In this document: piece by piece, positions 28,703-36,437 of the stretch
Numbering within the stretch: position 1 is the stretch's first letter
How the letters are laid out: every line of letters begins with the position of its first letter
Assembly (NCBI GenBank): GCA_017381715.1
Contig: JAFOBR010000060.1
Location: 1-37,992 of the forward strand
Length of the DNA stretch: 37,992 bases
Source of the DNA: Clostridia bacterium
GTDB lineage: Bacteria > Bacillota > Clostridia > Oscillospirales > CAG-382
Direction: 5' to 3'
Translations under genes and position numbers: made by a program
The notes under the pieces: model-generated
What the model saw: only the letters and a program-made list of their open reading frames with translations
The model's database searches: none
Told to the model about the DNA's origin: nothing

Positions 28703-28738
28703 TCACCCCTGAAAATCCGATTAAGGATTTTCAGAGGC
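28703..28738 (-). repeat. Hairpin-repeat unit between rpsP and khpA
   Basis: CACCCC is followed by CTGAAAATCC, loop GATTAA and GGATTTTCAG (28709-28734), a perfect 10-bp stem, then AGG. It has the same CACCCC lead-in and the same AAAATCC arm as the unit at 3408-3434. Not followed by a strong T run, so it is not a standard terminator; it could be an RNA processing or stability site between rpsP and the downstream genes. Confidence 0.6.
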
Positions 28739-28750
28739 TATGTTTTGTTC

Positions 28751-28993
28751 TTACTGTACGCCGGTTTTCTTAAGAAGGGCTCTAACGGTATCGGTAGGCT
28801 GTGCACCCTTTGCGATCCAATCCTTTGCCTTTTCGCCATCAATGCTGATAACTGCGGGCTCCTTCATAGGATCATAGTAACCGATCTCCTCGATAAATCT
28901 GCCGTTTCTGGGATAACGGGAGTCTGCTACAACTACTCTGTAAAAGGGAGCCTTCTTTGCGCCCATTCTTCTGAGTCTGATTTTTACTGCCAT
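28751..28993 (-). CDS. rpsP: 30S ribosomal protein S16
   Basis: An 80-residue S16. The N-terminus [26 protein letters not shown] and the following [14 protein letters not shown] are characteristic; S16 is needed for 30S assembly. TGGAGGAAA precedes the ATG. The gap from ffh holds hairpin repeats, and the next gap before khpA holds another, so this gene is bordered by structured repeats on both sides. Confidence 0.98.
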   Translation of the reverse strand: MAVKIRLRRMGAKKAPFYRVVVADSRYPRNGRFIEEIGYYDPMKEPAVISIDGEKAKDWIAKGAQPTDTVRALLKKTGVQ

Positions 28994-29054
28994 GATGTTT
29001 TTCCTCCATAAAGGTGTTTTTTTATTTTTATTTTTTTATTTTTTGTTAATCAGT

Positions 29055-29157
29055 GGGGTGTGTTTTGTGGGGTGATTATCTCGGGGTCCCCGAAAACGCT
29101 TTGCGTTTTTGGGGTGATCATTTCGGGGTCCCCGCAAATCTGTGATTTGTGGGGTGA
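29055..29157 (-). repeat. Tandem hairpin repeats in the ffh-rpsP intergenic region
   Basis: Units with a period of 42 then 40 nt, built as GGGGTGA, a short spacer, GGGGTCCCC (29083-29091; 29125-29133) and a variable stem. Hairpins: 29088-29114, CCCC-G-AAAACGC-TTT-GCGTTTT-T-GGGG; 29130-29154, CCCC-G-CAAATC-TGT-GATTTG-T-GGGG. The arms differ in sequence but still pair within each unit. The array starts 3 nt after the ffh stop on its transcript strand. The remainder of 28994-29054 is A/T rich with no gene. Confidence 0.8.
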
Positions 29158-29160
29158 AAG

Positions 29161-30507
29161 TTAAAAGCCGAAGCCGCCCATGCCGCCGAAGCGCATTTTC
29201 TTGCTTCCCTTGCCGGTCTGCTGTTTTGCCATCTGCTTCATAAGCTTGTTTATCTGCTCGTACTGCTTAAGCAGGCGGTTTACCTCTTCCACCGTTCTTC
29301 CGCAGCCTGCGGCGATACGCTTTTTGCGGGAAGAGTTTATAATATCCGGCTTGGCTCTTTCCTTGGGTGTCATGGAAAGGATTATAGCCTCCATGTGAGC
29401 CATTTGCTTTTCGTCGATCTTCGCATCCTTGAGCTGGGAGGGCTTTATTCCGGGCATCATACCCAAAAGCTGCTCCATACTGCCCATATTCTTGATCTGA
29501 CGGAACTGGTCCAGATAATCATCAAGAGTGAATGAGGATTCCAAAAACTTCTTTTCAAGCTCTGCAGCTTTCTTTTCGTCAAACTGCTGTTCCGCTTTTT
29601 CGATAAGGGATAAAACGTCGCCCATACCGAGGATACGGGAAGCCATTCTGTCCGGATGGAAGGGCTCTATATTTTCTATCTTTTCGCCCACGCCGATAAA
29701 CTTTATGGGTTTGCCGGTTACGTATCTTACGGAAAGCGCCGCACCGCCGCGGGTGTCGCCGTCCAGCTTGGTGAGAATAACGCCGGTTATATCAAGGAGG
29801 TTATTAAAGCTTTCCGCTACGTTTACCGCATCCTGACCTGTCATGGCGTCTACTACCAGAAGGGTTTCGGTGGGGTTGACTTCGTCACGTATACGCTTTA
29901 ATTCCGCCATCAGAACTTCGTCTATATGAAGTCTGCCCGCGGTATCCACAAATACCATATCGTGTCCGTACTTTTTTGCGTGGACAAGAGCTTCTCTTGC
30001 TGTTTTTACAGGATCCTGCGTGCCTCTTTCAAAGACCTGAACGCCTGCCTGACCGCCAACTATTTTCAACTGGTCGATAGCGGCGGGACGGTAAATATCA
30101 CACGCTACAAGCAAGGGATTTTTGCCCTGCTTTTTATACATACGGGCGAGCTTTGCGCAATGGGTGGTCTTACCGCTACCCTGCAGACCGCACATAAGCA
30201 CTACCGTGGGAGGTACGGAGGAAATGGTAAGTTTGGAATTGCTCCCGCCCATAAGAGCCACAAGCTCTTCGTTTACTATTTTTACTATCTGCTGTGCGGG
30301 AACAAGGCTTTGCATAACGTCTGCGCCCACAGCACGCTCGGACACCTTTGCAACAAATTCCTTAACGACCTTGAAGTTTACGTCCGCTTCAAGCAACGCC
30401 AGCTTTATCTCACGCATACCCGCCTTTACGTCGGCTTCGGTGAGTCTGCCCTTGTTGCGGAATTTCTTCAAAGCACCCGCCATTTTATCTACAAGACTCT
30501 GAAACAT
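29161..30507 (-). CDS. ffh: Signal recognition particle protein Ffh
   Basis: A 448-residue SRP54 GTPase that binds signal sequences on nascent chains with the SRP RNA and delivers them to FtsY. The N domain helical bundle is followed by the G domain: GLQGSGKTTHCAKLA (P-loop), DTAGRLHIDE and TKLDGDTRGGA, then the C-terminal methionine-rich M domain with RRxKRIAxGxG (SRKKRIAAGCGR). The ATG at 30507 has GGGAGAA upstream and starts the usual MFQSLVDKM; an open frame continues to 30567 but overlaps ylxM. It begins 1 nt past the ylxM stop. Confidence 0.97.
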   Translation of the reverse strand: MFQSLVDKMAGALKKFRNKGRLTEADVKAGMREIKLALLEADVNFKVVKEFVAKVSERAVGADVMQSLVPAQQIVKIVNEELVALMGGSNSKLTISSVPPTVVLMCGLQGSGKTTHCAKLARMYKKQGKNPLLVACDIYRPAAIDQLKIVGGQAGVQVFERGTQDPVKTAREALVHAKKYGHDMVFVDTAGRLHIDEVLMAELKRIRDEVNPTETLLVVDAMTGQDAVNVAESFNNLLDITGVILTKLDGDTRGGAALSVRYVTGKPIKFIGVGEKIENIEPFHPDRMASRILGMGDVLSLIEKAEQQFDEKKAAELEKKFLESSFTLDDYLDQFRQIKNMGSMEQLLGMMPGIKPSQLKDAKIDEKQMAHMEAIILSMTPKERAKPDIINSSRKKRIAAGCGRTVEEVNRLLKQYEQINKLMKQMAKQQTGKGSKKMRFGGMGGFGF

Positions 30508-30508
30508 A

Positions 30509-30820
30509 TTATTCTCCCAGCAGGGATTCGGCAACCGAACGGATCTCGGAAGAATCTGTAAGCGCAATAATTCTTTCCGCCGCGTTTTTTACCGCTTGTC
30601 CCCTTTCATATACGTGAAGACATTCCTCAAGCTCGTACAATCTTTCTTCACCGTGCTTTATGAGATCCCTTACTGCCTGACGGGTGATCCCCGTTTGCTC
30701 GGCTATTTCCGCCAAGGAAAGATCCTCGTTGTAATAGAGATCCAAAGCATCCCTCTGACGGGAGGAAAGCACGCGGGAATAGCAATCAAACAGAACAAGT
30801 ATGCGCTCTCTTCCGTTCAT
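30509..30820 (-). CDS. ylxM: YlxM-family SRP-associated DNA-binding protein
   Basis: A 103-residue protein with a sigma-70 region 4-type helix-turn-helix (LSLAEIAEQTGITRQAVRDLIKHG) and a C-terminal coiled helix. YlxM is encoded next to ffh across Firmicutes and is reported to influence SRP assembly. AGTCGGGA lies near the ATG. A well-formed promoter and two hairpins form the leader upstream. Confidence 0.92.
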   Translation of the reverse strand: MNGRERILVLFDCYSRVLSSRQRDALDLYYNEDLSLAEIAEQTGITRQAVRDLIKHGEERLYELEECLHVYERGQAVKNAAERIIALTDSSEIRSVAESLLGE

Positions 30821-30840
30821 AAAATTCCCGACTCCTCATA

Positions 30841-30860
30841 AAAATCACCCCTTTCGGGGT
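30841..30860 (-). other. GNRA-loop hairpin with T run in the ylxM leader
   Basis: On the minus strand ACCCC-GAAA-GGGGT is followed by GATTTTTATG. The same CCCC/GGGG and TCACCCC blocks define the hairpin-repeat family, so this may be a shortened unit reused as a terminator or attenuator, 21 nt before the ylxM start. Confidence 0.55.
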
Positions 30861-30873
30861 ACCAAAAACGTAT

Positions 30874-30900
30874 GCCTGTAAAGTTTTTTTCTTTACAGGC
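30874..30900 (-). terminator. Hairpin beyond the Clp gene, at the start of the ylxM transcript
   Basis: GCCTGTAAAG pairs perfectly with CTTTACAGGC around a 7-nt A loop, followed on the minus strand by ATACGTTTTTGG. It can end the Clp transcript 30 nt past its stop codon, but it also forms the first bases of RNA made from the ylxM promoter. Confidence 0.65.
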
Positions 30901-30904
30901 ACAT

Positions 30905-30933
30905 ATTATATCCGTTATATGGCGATTTGTCAA
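30905..30933 (-). promoter_or_regulatory. Sigma-A promoter of the ylxM-ffh operon
   Basis: TTGACA (30928-30933) and TATAAT (30905-30910) on the minus strand, both perfect, 17 nt apart. The -35 box overlaps the Clp gene stop codon. Transcription should start near 30898, giving a leader of about 78 nt that begins in the 30874-30900 hairpin. Confidence 0.85.
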
Positions 30934-33029
30934 GTACTTTTTTGATATTCTCTAACTTTTTTGCTTTGTTTTTCCCACATTTTTTCTTGGGTAAGCCTTG
31001 TTATGTCACGGCAGAGGGTGCGGGCGCTTCCTTTGCAGTTTTTTACCGCATCAAGTACGGTTTCCCGCGGCAAAAATATATCCTCTCCCCGTTCCCGTGC
31101 GAGCGCTGACAGCTTTTCGGCACGGTCGAAGCCTATACGCTCAAGGGAGCAAGTGTCAAGGGGAGCAAAAAAGATAATATCATCCACCCTTTCGGTTATT
31201 TCTGCAGGGAGCAGTGACGTTACATCCCTGCCCGCTTTTCCGCTGTAAAAGCCTGCACGGGCAGCACCGCTGTCATCGGACACGGTTATGATCACCGTAG
31301 CATCCTCAAAGGAAACGGCGAGCCCATCGGAATCGGTAAGAACGCCTTTATCCAGAATACGGGATATAAGGCTTTTTACATCGGGGTGGGCTTTTTCCGC
31401 ATTATCGAACAGTACCGTGGAAAAGGGGGTGCGGCGCACCGCCTCGGTAAGCACTCCTCCCTCTCCGCTTCCCGTATAACCGGGAGGAGCGCCGATAAGG
31501 CGGGATACGGAGTGTGGTTCGGTGTATTCCGACATATCTATGGAGATAAGCCCCTTTGAGCTTCCGCTTAAAGCAAAGGCAAGCTTTTTTGCACACTCTG
31601 TCTTGCCCACTCCGTTTGGCCCGTAAAACAGCATACTTCCGCCGGGACGGCATGGCTCGGATATACGGGAATGCCGCCGTTTTATCCCGCCGATTATTGC
31701 GGAAATAGCCGCATCCTGCCCGATAATACCACTTTTTAAAGCGGCTTCCGCCTGACTCACCCGCAGGCAATCGGAATCGGTAATAAATTCCAAAGGAACT
31801 CCCGACATTTCCTCCGTAAGGCAGGCAATATCCTCTTCGGACACACGGCCGCCTTTATTCATACGCTTGGCGGATGCGGCTTCGTCTATAAGGTCGATAG
31901 CTTTATCGGGAAGGTATCTGCCGGAAATAAAACGGTGGGAATATTCTGCCGCCGCCGCGATCGCCTCATCGGAAATGCAGACTCCGTGGTATTTTTCGTA
32001 TTGACCTCTTAAAGCGTATAATACGGTTTTGCATTCCTCCACCGAAGGCTCGTTTATATTTACCTGCTGAAACCGACGGCACAAAGCCCCATCCCTTTCT
32101 ATGCTTTTTTTGAATTCCTTGGGGGTGGTGGCGCCGATAAGCTGTATCTCCCCTCGGGCGAGGGCGGGTTTTAATATATTTGAAGCGTCTACCGCGCCCT
32201 CCGCCGCTCCTGCGCCCACAAGGGTGTGAATTTCGTCTATGAAAAGTATTACATCTTTATCCTCGGTGGCTTCACGTATGATATTGCGCAGCTTTTCCTC
32301 GAATTCCCCTCTGTATTTGGTGCCTGCCACCAGACACGCCATATCCAAAGACAGTATGCGGCGGGAAAGCATTTCTGCCGGAACGTCCCCTTTGGATATA
32401 CGCAAGGCAATGGATTCCGCCACGGCAGTCTTGCCCACCCCCGCTTCGCCTATTAAAAGAGGATTGTTTTTGCGGCGGCGGAGAAGTATGCGCAAAATTC
32501 TTTCCTCTTCCTTTTCTCTGCCCACGACCGGGTCTATTTCTCCAAGTATCGCTTTTTCCGTAAGAGATACCGAATACCTGTCAAGGTTAGGGGTGGATAA
32601 ACGTACTTCTCTTTTTGCGCCCATTTTGGTTTGCTTTTTCCTTTCCAATGCCTTTTTTAAATTTTCCGTATCTATATCCATATCGTCAAGCAGACGGACA
32701 GCCACGCAATCTGCGCTAAGCAGAGCTATGAATATGGTAACGTTATCCGTTTCTTCTCCCAAGGGCGTAATATCTGCCGCGCGGGACAAAACGCCTTTTA
32801 AGGCGGGAGTCATATCTTCGGCGGATAAAAAGGTGTTTTTTCCTTTATCCGAAATCTGCTCTATTCTTTTAAGTATATCTTTTTTATCAAGTTCGGCGGG
32901 AAATCCATCCGCCTCTACAAGTGCGTACAGCAAATGCTCGGTGCCCACGTAAATGTGTCCTAAATCCGAAGCTGTCTTTATTGCCAGATTAAGCGTAGAA
33001 TATGAATGATCCGAAAATCTGCCCTGCAT
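30930..33029 (-). CDS. ClpA/ClpC-type AAA+ ATPase with a degenerate second domain
   Basis: A 699-residue Hsp100 protein. An N domain (about 1-140) is followed by AAA domain 1 with Walker A GEAGVGKT (194-201), Walker B ILFIDE (Asp265-Glu266) and the arginine finger in ALCRRF, all intact. Domain 2 has Walker A GPNGVGKT (470-477), but its Walker B reads [10 protein letters not shown], with Asn543 where Glu is expected, and the sensor 1 TSN is replaced by TVSDD (582-586). The coiled middle domain that ClpC has between the two AAA domains is missing, which explains the length against about 810. ClpC-type proteins unfold substrates for ClpP; this one could be an unfoldase or a disaggregase with regulation altered. 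Assignment to the family is certain, to the subtype less so. Confidence 0.88.
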   Translation of the reverse strand: MQGRFSDHSYSTLNLAIKTASDLGHIYVGTEHLLYALVEADGFPAELDKKDILKRIEQISDKGKNTFLSAEDMTPALKGVLSRAADITPLGEETDNVTIFIALLSADCVAVRLLDDMDIDTENLKKALERKKQTKMGAKREVRLSTPNLDRYSVSLTEKAILGEIDPVVGREKEEERILRILLRRRKNNPLLIGEAGVGKTAVAESIALRISKGDVPAEMLSRRILSLDMACLVAGTKYRGEFEEKLRNIIREATEDKDVILFIDEIHTLVGAGAAEGAVDASNILKPALARGEIQLIGATTPKEFKKSIERDGALCRRFQQVNINEPSVEECKTVLYALRGQYEKYHGVCISDEAIAAAAEYSHRFISGRYLPDKAIDLIDEAASAKRMNKGGRVSEEDIACLTEEMSGVPLEFITDSDCLRVSQAEAALKSGIIGQDAAISAIIGGIKRRHSRISEPCRPGGSMLFYGPNGVGKTECAKKLAFALSGSSKGLISIDMSEYTEPHSVSRLIGAPPGYTGSGEGGVLTEAVRRTPFSTVLFDNAEKAHPDVKSLISRILDKGVLTDSDGLAVSFEDATVIITVSDDSGAARAGFYSGKAGRDVTSLLPAEITERVDDIIFFAPLDTCSLERIGFDRAEKLSALARERGEDIFLPRETVLDAVKNCKGSARTLCRDITRLTQEKMWEKQSKKVREYQKST

Positions 33030-33068
33030 ATATCCATCTCCCTCGGTATGTTTTACCGTTTCAAATAC

Positions 33069-33098
33069 ATTTTATGTGTTTTTGCGAATTCTTGTTAA
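33069..33098 (-). promoter_or_regulatory. Candidate promoter of the Clp gene
   Basis: TTAACA (33093-33098) and TAAAAT (33069-33074) on the minus strand, 18 nt apart. The leader would be about 35 nt. Confidence 0.4.
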
Positions 33099-33124
33099 AA
33101 CCTCTTCCCAAAGGCTGTAGGATA

Positions 33125-33133
33125 TGTTATAAT
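33125..33133 (+). promoter_or_regulatory. Extended -10 promoter of the divergent membrane-protein gene
   Basis: TGTTATAAT: a consensus TATAAT (33128-33133) with the TG extension at 33125-33126. The -35 region is poor, as is usual for extended -10 promoters. Confidence 0.55.
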
Positions 33134-33159
33134 ACCTTAAGAGGAAGGAGGTATGCTCT

Positions 33160-33909
33160 GTGGCATTAAAGAAAACGGTTAAAAAAAGCAAAAAGCTTTT
33201 GGTTAAAAAGCCTGCCGCAAACGAACCCGTTCAAAACAAACGCCCCTTGACAGAAGAAGAAAAATACCGTCGGGATGCACGCAAAGCCGAGTCTATACGT
33301 CGCAAGCGCGCAAGACGGGAAAAGACGGTTGCCGTAATAGCTGTAATGCTTGCGGTGTATGTGGGCGTTATCGGAATTATTGCCGCATACGGCATACTTT
33401 CATTCAATTCCGTTGCGGAAAGTTCAAAGGTATATTCCGTGGAGGGATATATGGGGGAAACAAAGGTGTTTACCGTTTCCGCCGCAAACGCAAACAATTC
33501 CTACGGACTTTACATTCCCTTTTCCACCCTTACAAAGCTTTGCCCCATGTCTATTGCGGGGGATAAAGACGCTGTGGCAATAATTTTGCCGGAAAGCGGC
33601 GATTATATTAAATGCTTTTCCAATTCCTCTTCCATCTGGGTGAACGATGCGCCCTGCAGACTTTCCGCCCCCGTGCTTTTTGAGGAAAGCGATTGGCTTA
33701 TTCCCGTGGAAATGCTGGAATATATAAACGGAATAACCGTAACCTACGGCGAAAACAGAGTGTGTACCGTATATATTAAAAACAGTTCACAGTTTCTTTC
33801 CGCTTCCCATTCCCTGCCCGTGGGTATAGATAATATTGAGTTCAGTCCCCTTTACGATACCGATTATATATACGGCGAAGAAAGCGAAGAAGAAAGCATT
33901 ATAGAATAA
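33160..33909 (+). CDS. Membrane-anchored protein with copper amine oxidase N-like domain
   Basis: A 249-residue protein. Residues 1-58 are strongly basic and cytoplasmic (KKSKKLLVKK, RRKRARREK); one membrane segment lies at about 59-80 (VAVIAVMLAVYVGVIGII); the rest is outside the cell. The stretch SSIWVNDAPCRLSAPVLF then LIPVEMLEYINGITVTY follows the pattern of the small copper amine oxidase N-terminal domain, common on Clostridia surface proteins as a wall-binding or structural module. The start is a GTG preceded by AAGGAGG; a nearby ATG at 33153 is out of frame and stops quickly. A terminator follows. Function is unknown. Confidence 0.75.
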   Translation: MALKKTVKKSKKLLVKKPAANEPVQNKRPLTEEEKYRRDARKAESIRRKRARREKTVAVIAVMLAVYVGVIGIIAAYGILSFNSVAESSKVYSVEGYMGETKVFTVSAANANNSYGLYIPFSTLTKLCPMSIAGDKDAVAIILPESGDYIKCFSNSSSIWVNDAPCRLSAPVLFEESDWLIPVEMLEYINGITVTYGENRVCTVYIKNSSQFLSASHSLPVGIDNIEFSPLYDTDYIYGEESEEESIIE

Positions 33910-33912
33910 CAC

Positions 33913-33938
33913 AAAAAGCGGCACAGTGCCGCTTTTTT
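33913..33938 (+). terminator. Terminator after the copper-amine-oxidase-like gene
   Basis: AAAAAGCGGC pairs with GCCGCTTTTT around ACAGT, ending in a run of six T. It lies 3 nt past the stop codon. Confidence 0.85.
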
Positions 33939-34028
33939 GATTTTTCGGAATGATTTTAATAAAATGTAAATAATGGTAAAAAAATATGAAAAACATTGAA
34001 AAACAAAATAATATATGATAACATATAG

Positions 34029-34057
34029 TTGACGTTGAACACGTTATAAAATATAAA
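34029..34057 (+). promoter_or_regulatory. Candidate promoter of the PEESK-repeat lipoprotein
   Basis: TTGACG (34029-34034) and TATAAA (34052-34057), 17 nt apart. The expected transcription start (about 34064) is right at the AAGGAG site, so the leader would be very short. The upstream 33940-34028 is very A/T-rich and holds no gene. Confidence 0.5.
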
Positions 34058-34077
34058 AACAAAAGGAGACGATGTGA

Positions 34078-35550
34078 ATGAAAAAGATAATACTTGCCGC
34101 TATTGCGATTTGCTCTTTACTGTTGCTGTTTGCTTGTGCAGTTGATGACACCTCAAGCGTTTCACAGCCCGACACGCAGGTTTCTGACCATACTTCTGAA
34201 GAAGACGCCGTTTCCGAGTATGATGATAAGTCCGACAGTATTCCGGAAACGAGCGAACCTGAAGAGAGTAAGCCGGAGGAAAGCAAACCGGAAGAAAGCA
34301 AGCCCGAAGAGAGCAAACCCGAAGAGAGCAAGCCCGAAGAAAGCAAGCCCGAAGAGAGCAAACCCGAGGAAAGCAAGCCGGAAGAAAGCCTGCCCGAAAT
34401 TTTTTATAACAAGCCCGAAACGCCGGAAAACATTACTGTTCCCGAAGGATATGAAAATATATATTCCCTTATAGACCAAGGAGAATACGAGCAGGCGTAC
34501 GATCTGCTTAAACAAAAGGAATACGATATTTACGCCGAAAAGCTGCTTGAACGGTTTACCACCTTTTATAAAGAATACAAAAACAATTACCGTTGGTTTA
34601 ACAGCGGAAACTCTTGGGAAATTCACAAATACACCTTTGATGAGCAGGGACGCCCCATCCAATACAGCTCTGCGGATGCCCTTGAAGATAATACGCCCTG
34701 GCTGCGCGATTACCGTTATGGCCCAAACGGATTGCTAATAGGCTTTGATCGGGACGACTACACATACGACAGGAATAACCGTTTGACAGAAGCAAAAACC
34801 ATAGACAGCGACGGTAAAGTATCCTACCTCATAAAGCTGCGGTGGTATGATAACGGTATGCTTGCCCGAGTGGAAAAATATTTCGCATCCGATAAAGAGA
34901 ACGAGCCAAGCAGAGCATACGAGTATTATTATGACGGAAACGGCAGAATAATAAGAATAGATCACCACAAAAACGGCGTTTTCAACAACGTTACTCAGTA
35001 CGAGCACGGCGATGACGGACGGAAAGAAAAAGAAACCGTTACCTACAGCAACGGCAAGACGACGGTTTACACCTACAAATATAACGGAATCGGCGGCAAG
35101 ATAAGCGAAATTGAAACCGTGAATACGGACGGCTCCGTTCACGTTGAATACTTTGAATACACCGAAAAAGGATTACTGTGCGCCAATTACCAGGTGAACG
35201 AAAACGGCGGGGAAATTTTCAGATACGGTTATGAATACGATGAAAACGGACATATCCGTGTGCAGACTCGAACAGACACCAGACATCTTGAAACCGATTA
35301 CGACACTACCGTGTGTACCACCGATGAAAACGGAAATATTATCAAAGAAGAAACAACAGGATATAATGACCACAACGGAAATGTTCACATCCTGACCACA
35401 AGAGGGTTTGATGAAAAAGGCAACCTTTTGTGGATGAACTCCGAATGGGTAGGCACACCCGGACACGAATCGGAAGTTTGGTCAAAAGCCACTTACAGCG
35501 GATACACAGTATATTATAACGAATTTCTGGCGTATCTCCCTTCGCTGTAA
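34078..35550 (+). CDS. Lipoprotein with PEESK repeat linker and YD-like repeats
   Basis: A 490-residue surface lipoprotein. The signal ends in the lipobox LFAC with Cys20. A Ser/Asp/Glu-rich linker leads to nine PEESK-type units (residues 61-105), which would form an extended charged stalk. A short helical segment (about 120-160, YSLIDQGEYEQAYDLLKQKEYD) follows, then a long C-terminal half of degenerate YD/RHS-like repeats: YTFDEQGRP, YRYGPNGLL, YTYDRNNRL, YYYDGNGRI, YKYNGIGGK, YEYDENGHI. In larger RHS proteins such repeats form a beta-spiral shell, but no toxin tip or transport genes are seen here, so a surface role such as adhesion is only a guess. AAAGGAG precedes the ATG. Confidence 0.75.
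   Translation: MKKIILAAIAICSLLLLFACAVDDTSSVSQPDTQVSDHTSEEDAVSEYDDKSDSIPETSEPEESKPEESKPEESKPEESKPEESKPEESKPEESKPEESKPEESLPEIFYNKPETPENITVPEGYENIYSLIDQGEYEQAYDLLKQKEYDIYAEKLLERFTTFYKEYKNNYRWFNSGNSWEIHKYTFDEQGRPIQYSSADALEDNTPWLRDYRYGPNGLLIGFDRDDYTYDRNNRLTEAKTIDSDGKVSYLIKLRWYDNGMLARVEKYFASDKENEPSRAYEYYYDGNGRIIRIDHHKNGVFNNVTQYEHGDDGRKEKETVTYSNGKTTVYTYKYNGIGGKISEIETVNTDGSVHVEYFEYTEKGLLCANYQVNENGGEIFRYGYEYDENGHIRVQTRTDTRHLETDYDTTVCTTDENGNIIKEETTGYNDHNGNVHILTTRGFDEKGNLLWMNSEWVGTPGHESEVWSKATYSGYTVYYNEFLAYLPSL
34258..34392 (+). repeat. Nine-copy 15-bp repeat coding for PEESK
   Basis: Nine contiguous 15-bp units: eight give PEESK and the last PEESL. The units differ mainly at third codon positions (GAA/GAG, AAA/AAG, CCC/CCG/CCT), showing selection on the peptide. 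Being in frame, unit gain or loss would change only linker length. Confidence 0.9.
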
Positions 35551-35571
35551 ACAACACACTATTAAAACTAA

Positions 35572-35602
35572 AAACGGCGAGAGAAAAATTCTCTCGCCGT
35601 TT
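35572..35602 (+). terminator. Bidirectional terminator between the lipoprotein gene and purC
   Basis: A perfect 14-bp stem, AAACGGCGAGAGAA with its complement, around loop AAA. T-rich sequence follows on the plus strand (TTTAATATTGCTTTT) and A-rich sequence precedes, so it can serve the two convergent genes. Confidence 0.8.
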
Positions 35603-35616
35603 AATATTGCTTTTAA

Positions 35617-36306
35617 TTAAAGACCCATTTTCTCGATAAGCATCTTGGAACAATCGAGCTGGTTGGGGATATTGCCGTTTTCATCGCGCACGCGCCAGAT
35701 ATCGGGAGTGATCTCGTCTGCAACGTACATCTTGCCGCTTTCATCATAGCCTACTTCGATCTTGAAATCGATAAGAGTGAGGTTAAGAGTTGCAAGGTAT
35801 TCCTTGAGCACTTCGCCTACGCGGAGAACGATGCTCTGCGCTTCGTCGTACTGACCTTCTTTAAGAAGACCCTTCATAATGCAAAGACGCTCGCTGATAA
35901 GGGGATCGCCCTGAATATCGTCCTTAAGAGTAACTTCTGCGTAAGGAGGATCGAACACGATACCTTCCTCCAAAGAGAAGCGGCGGCACATACTGCCTGC
36001 AGTGTAATAACGAAGCACGAATTCCAGCTTGGGAACGGTGAGGTTGCGAACCTGCATAAGTCCCTTGTCTACGTCTGCTGCGATGTAGTGGGTGGGAACT
36101 CCGTTTTTCTCCATAAGTTCAAAGAAGAACTTGGAAATTGCAAGACCGATCTTGCCCTTGCCCTCTACGCTTCCGCCAACGGTGTTGGAGCCGGGATCGA
36201 ACACGCCGTTTTCGCCTGTCATACTATCCTTGAACAAAAGGTGAACTATGTTCTTTTCCTCGTCAAGTAAAACGTCCTTTGTTTTGCCGGTGTAAAGTGT
36301 CTTCAT
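35617..36306 (-). CDS. purC: SAICAR synthetase
   Basis: It condenses CAIR with aspartate, using ATP, in purine synthesis. The 229 residues match the short bacterial form: YTGKTKDVLLDEE at the start, FKDSMTG, the SAICAR synthetase signature VRNLTVPKLEFVLRYYTAGSM, LIDFKIEVGYDESG and ADEITPDIWRVRD. It stands alone rather than with other pur genes, with its own promoter about 60 nt upstream. Confidence 0.96.
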   Translation of the reverse strand: MKTLYTGKTKDVLLDEEKNIVHLLFKDSMTGENGVFDPGSNTVGGSVEGKGKIGLAISKFFFELMEKNGVPTHYIAADVDKGLMQVRNLTVPKLEFVLRYYTAGSMCRRFSLEEGIVFDPPYAEVTLKDDIQGDPLISERLCIMKGLLKEGQYDEAQSIVLRVGEVLKEYLATLNLTLIDFKIEVGYDESGKMYVADEITPDIWRVRDENGNIPNQLDCSKMLIEKMGL

Positions 36307-36363
36307 ACTTGGTAAAACCTTCTTTTTATCATAGATTTGTTTATTATCCTAATAGAACGATTA

Positions 36364-36392
36364 ATTATATCACAGCGTTAAAATTTTGACAA
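36364..36392 (-). promoter_or_regulatory. Promoter of purC
   Basis: TTGTCA (36387-36392) and TATAAT (36364-36369) on the minus strand, 17 nt apart. The 50-nt leader is too short for a purine riboswitch. The remainder of 36307-36437 holds nothing else recognisable. Confidence 0.8.
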
Positions 36393-36437
36393 GTACGTGA
36401 ATAAAAAAAATTGACCGTCGTACATAAAAATTTTTAG

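Noticed and set aside
30821-30929. SRP RNA gene near ffh
   Set aside because: The bases are accounted for by a promoter and two short hairpins; no SRP RNA Alu or helix 8 motif (GGAA/AGCA) was seen.
34162-34376. Minus-strand frames rich in SGLLS or FALFG repeats
   Set aside because: They are the antisense readings of the PEESK-coding repeat.
36307-36363. Purine riboswitch upstream of purC
   Set aside because: The leader from the mapped-looking promoter is only about 50 nt and shows no three-way junction sequences.
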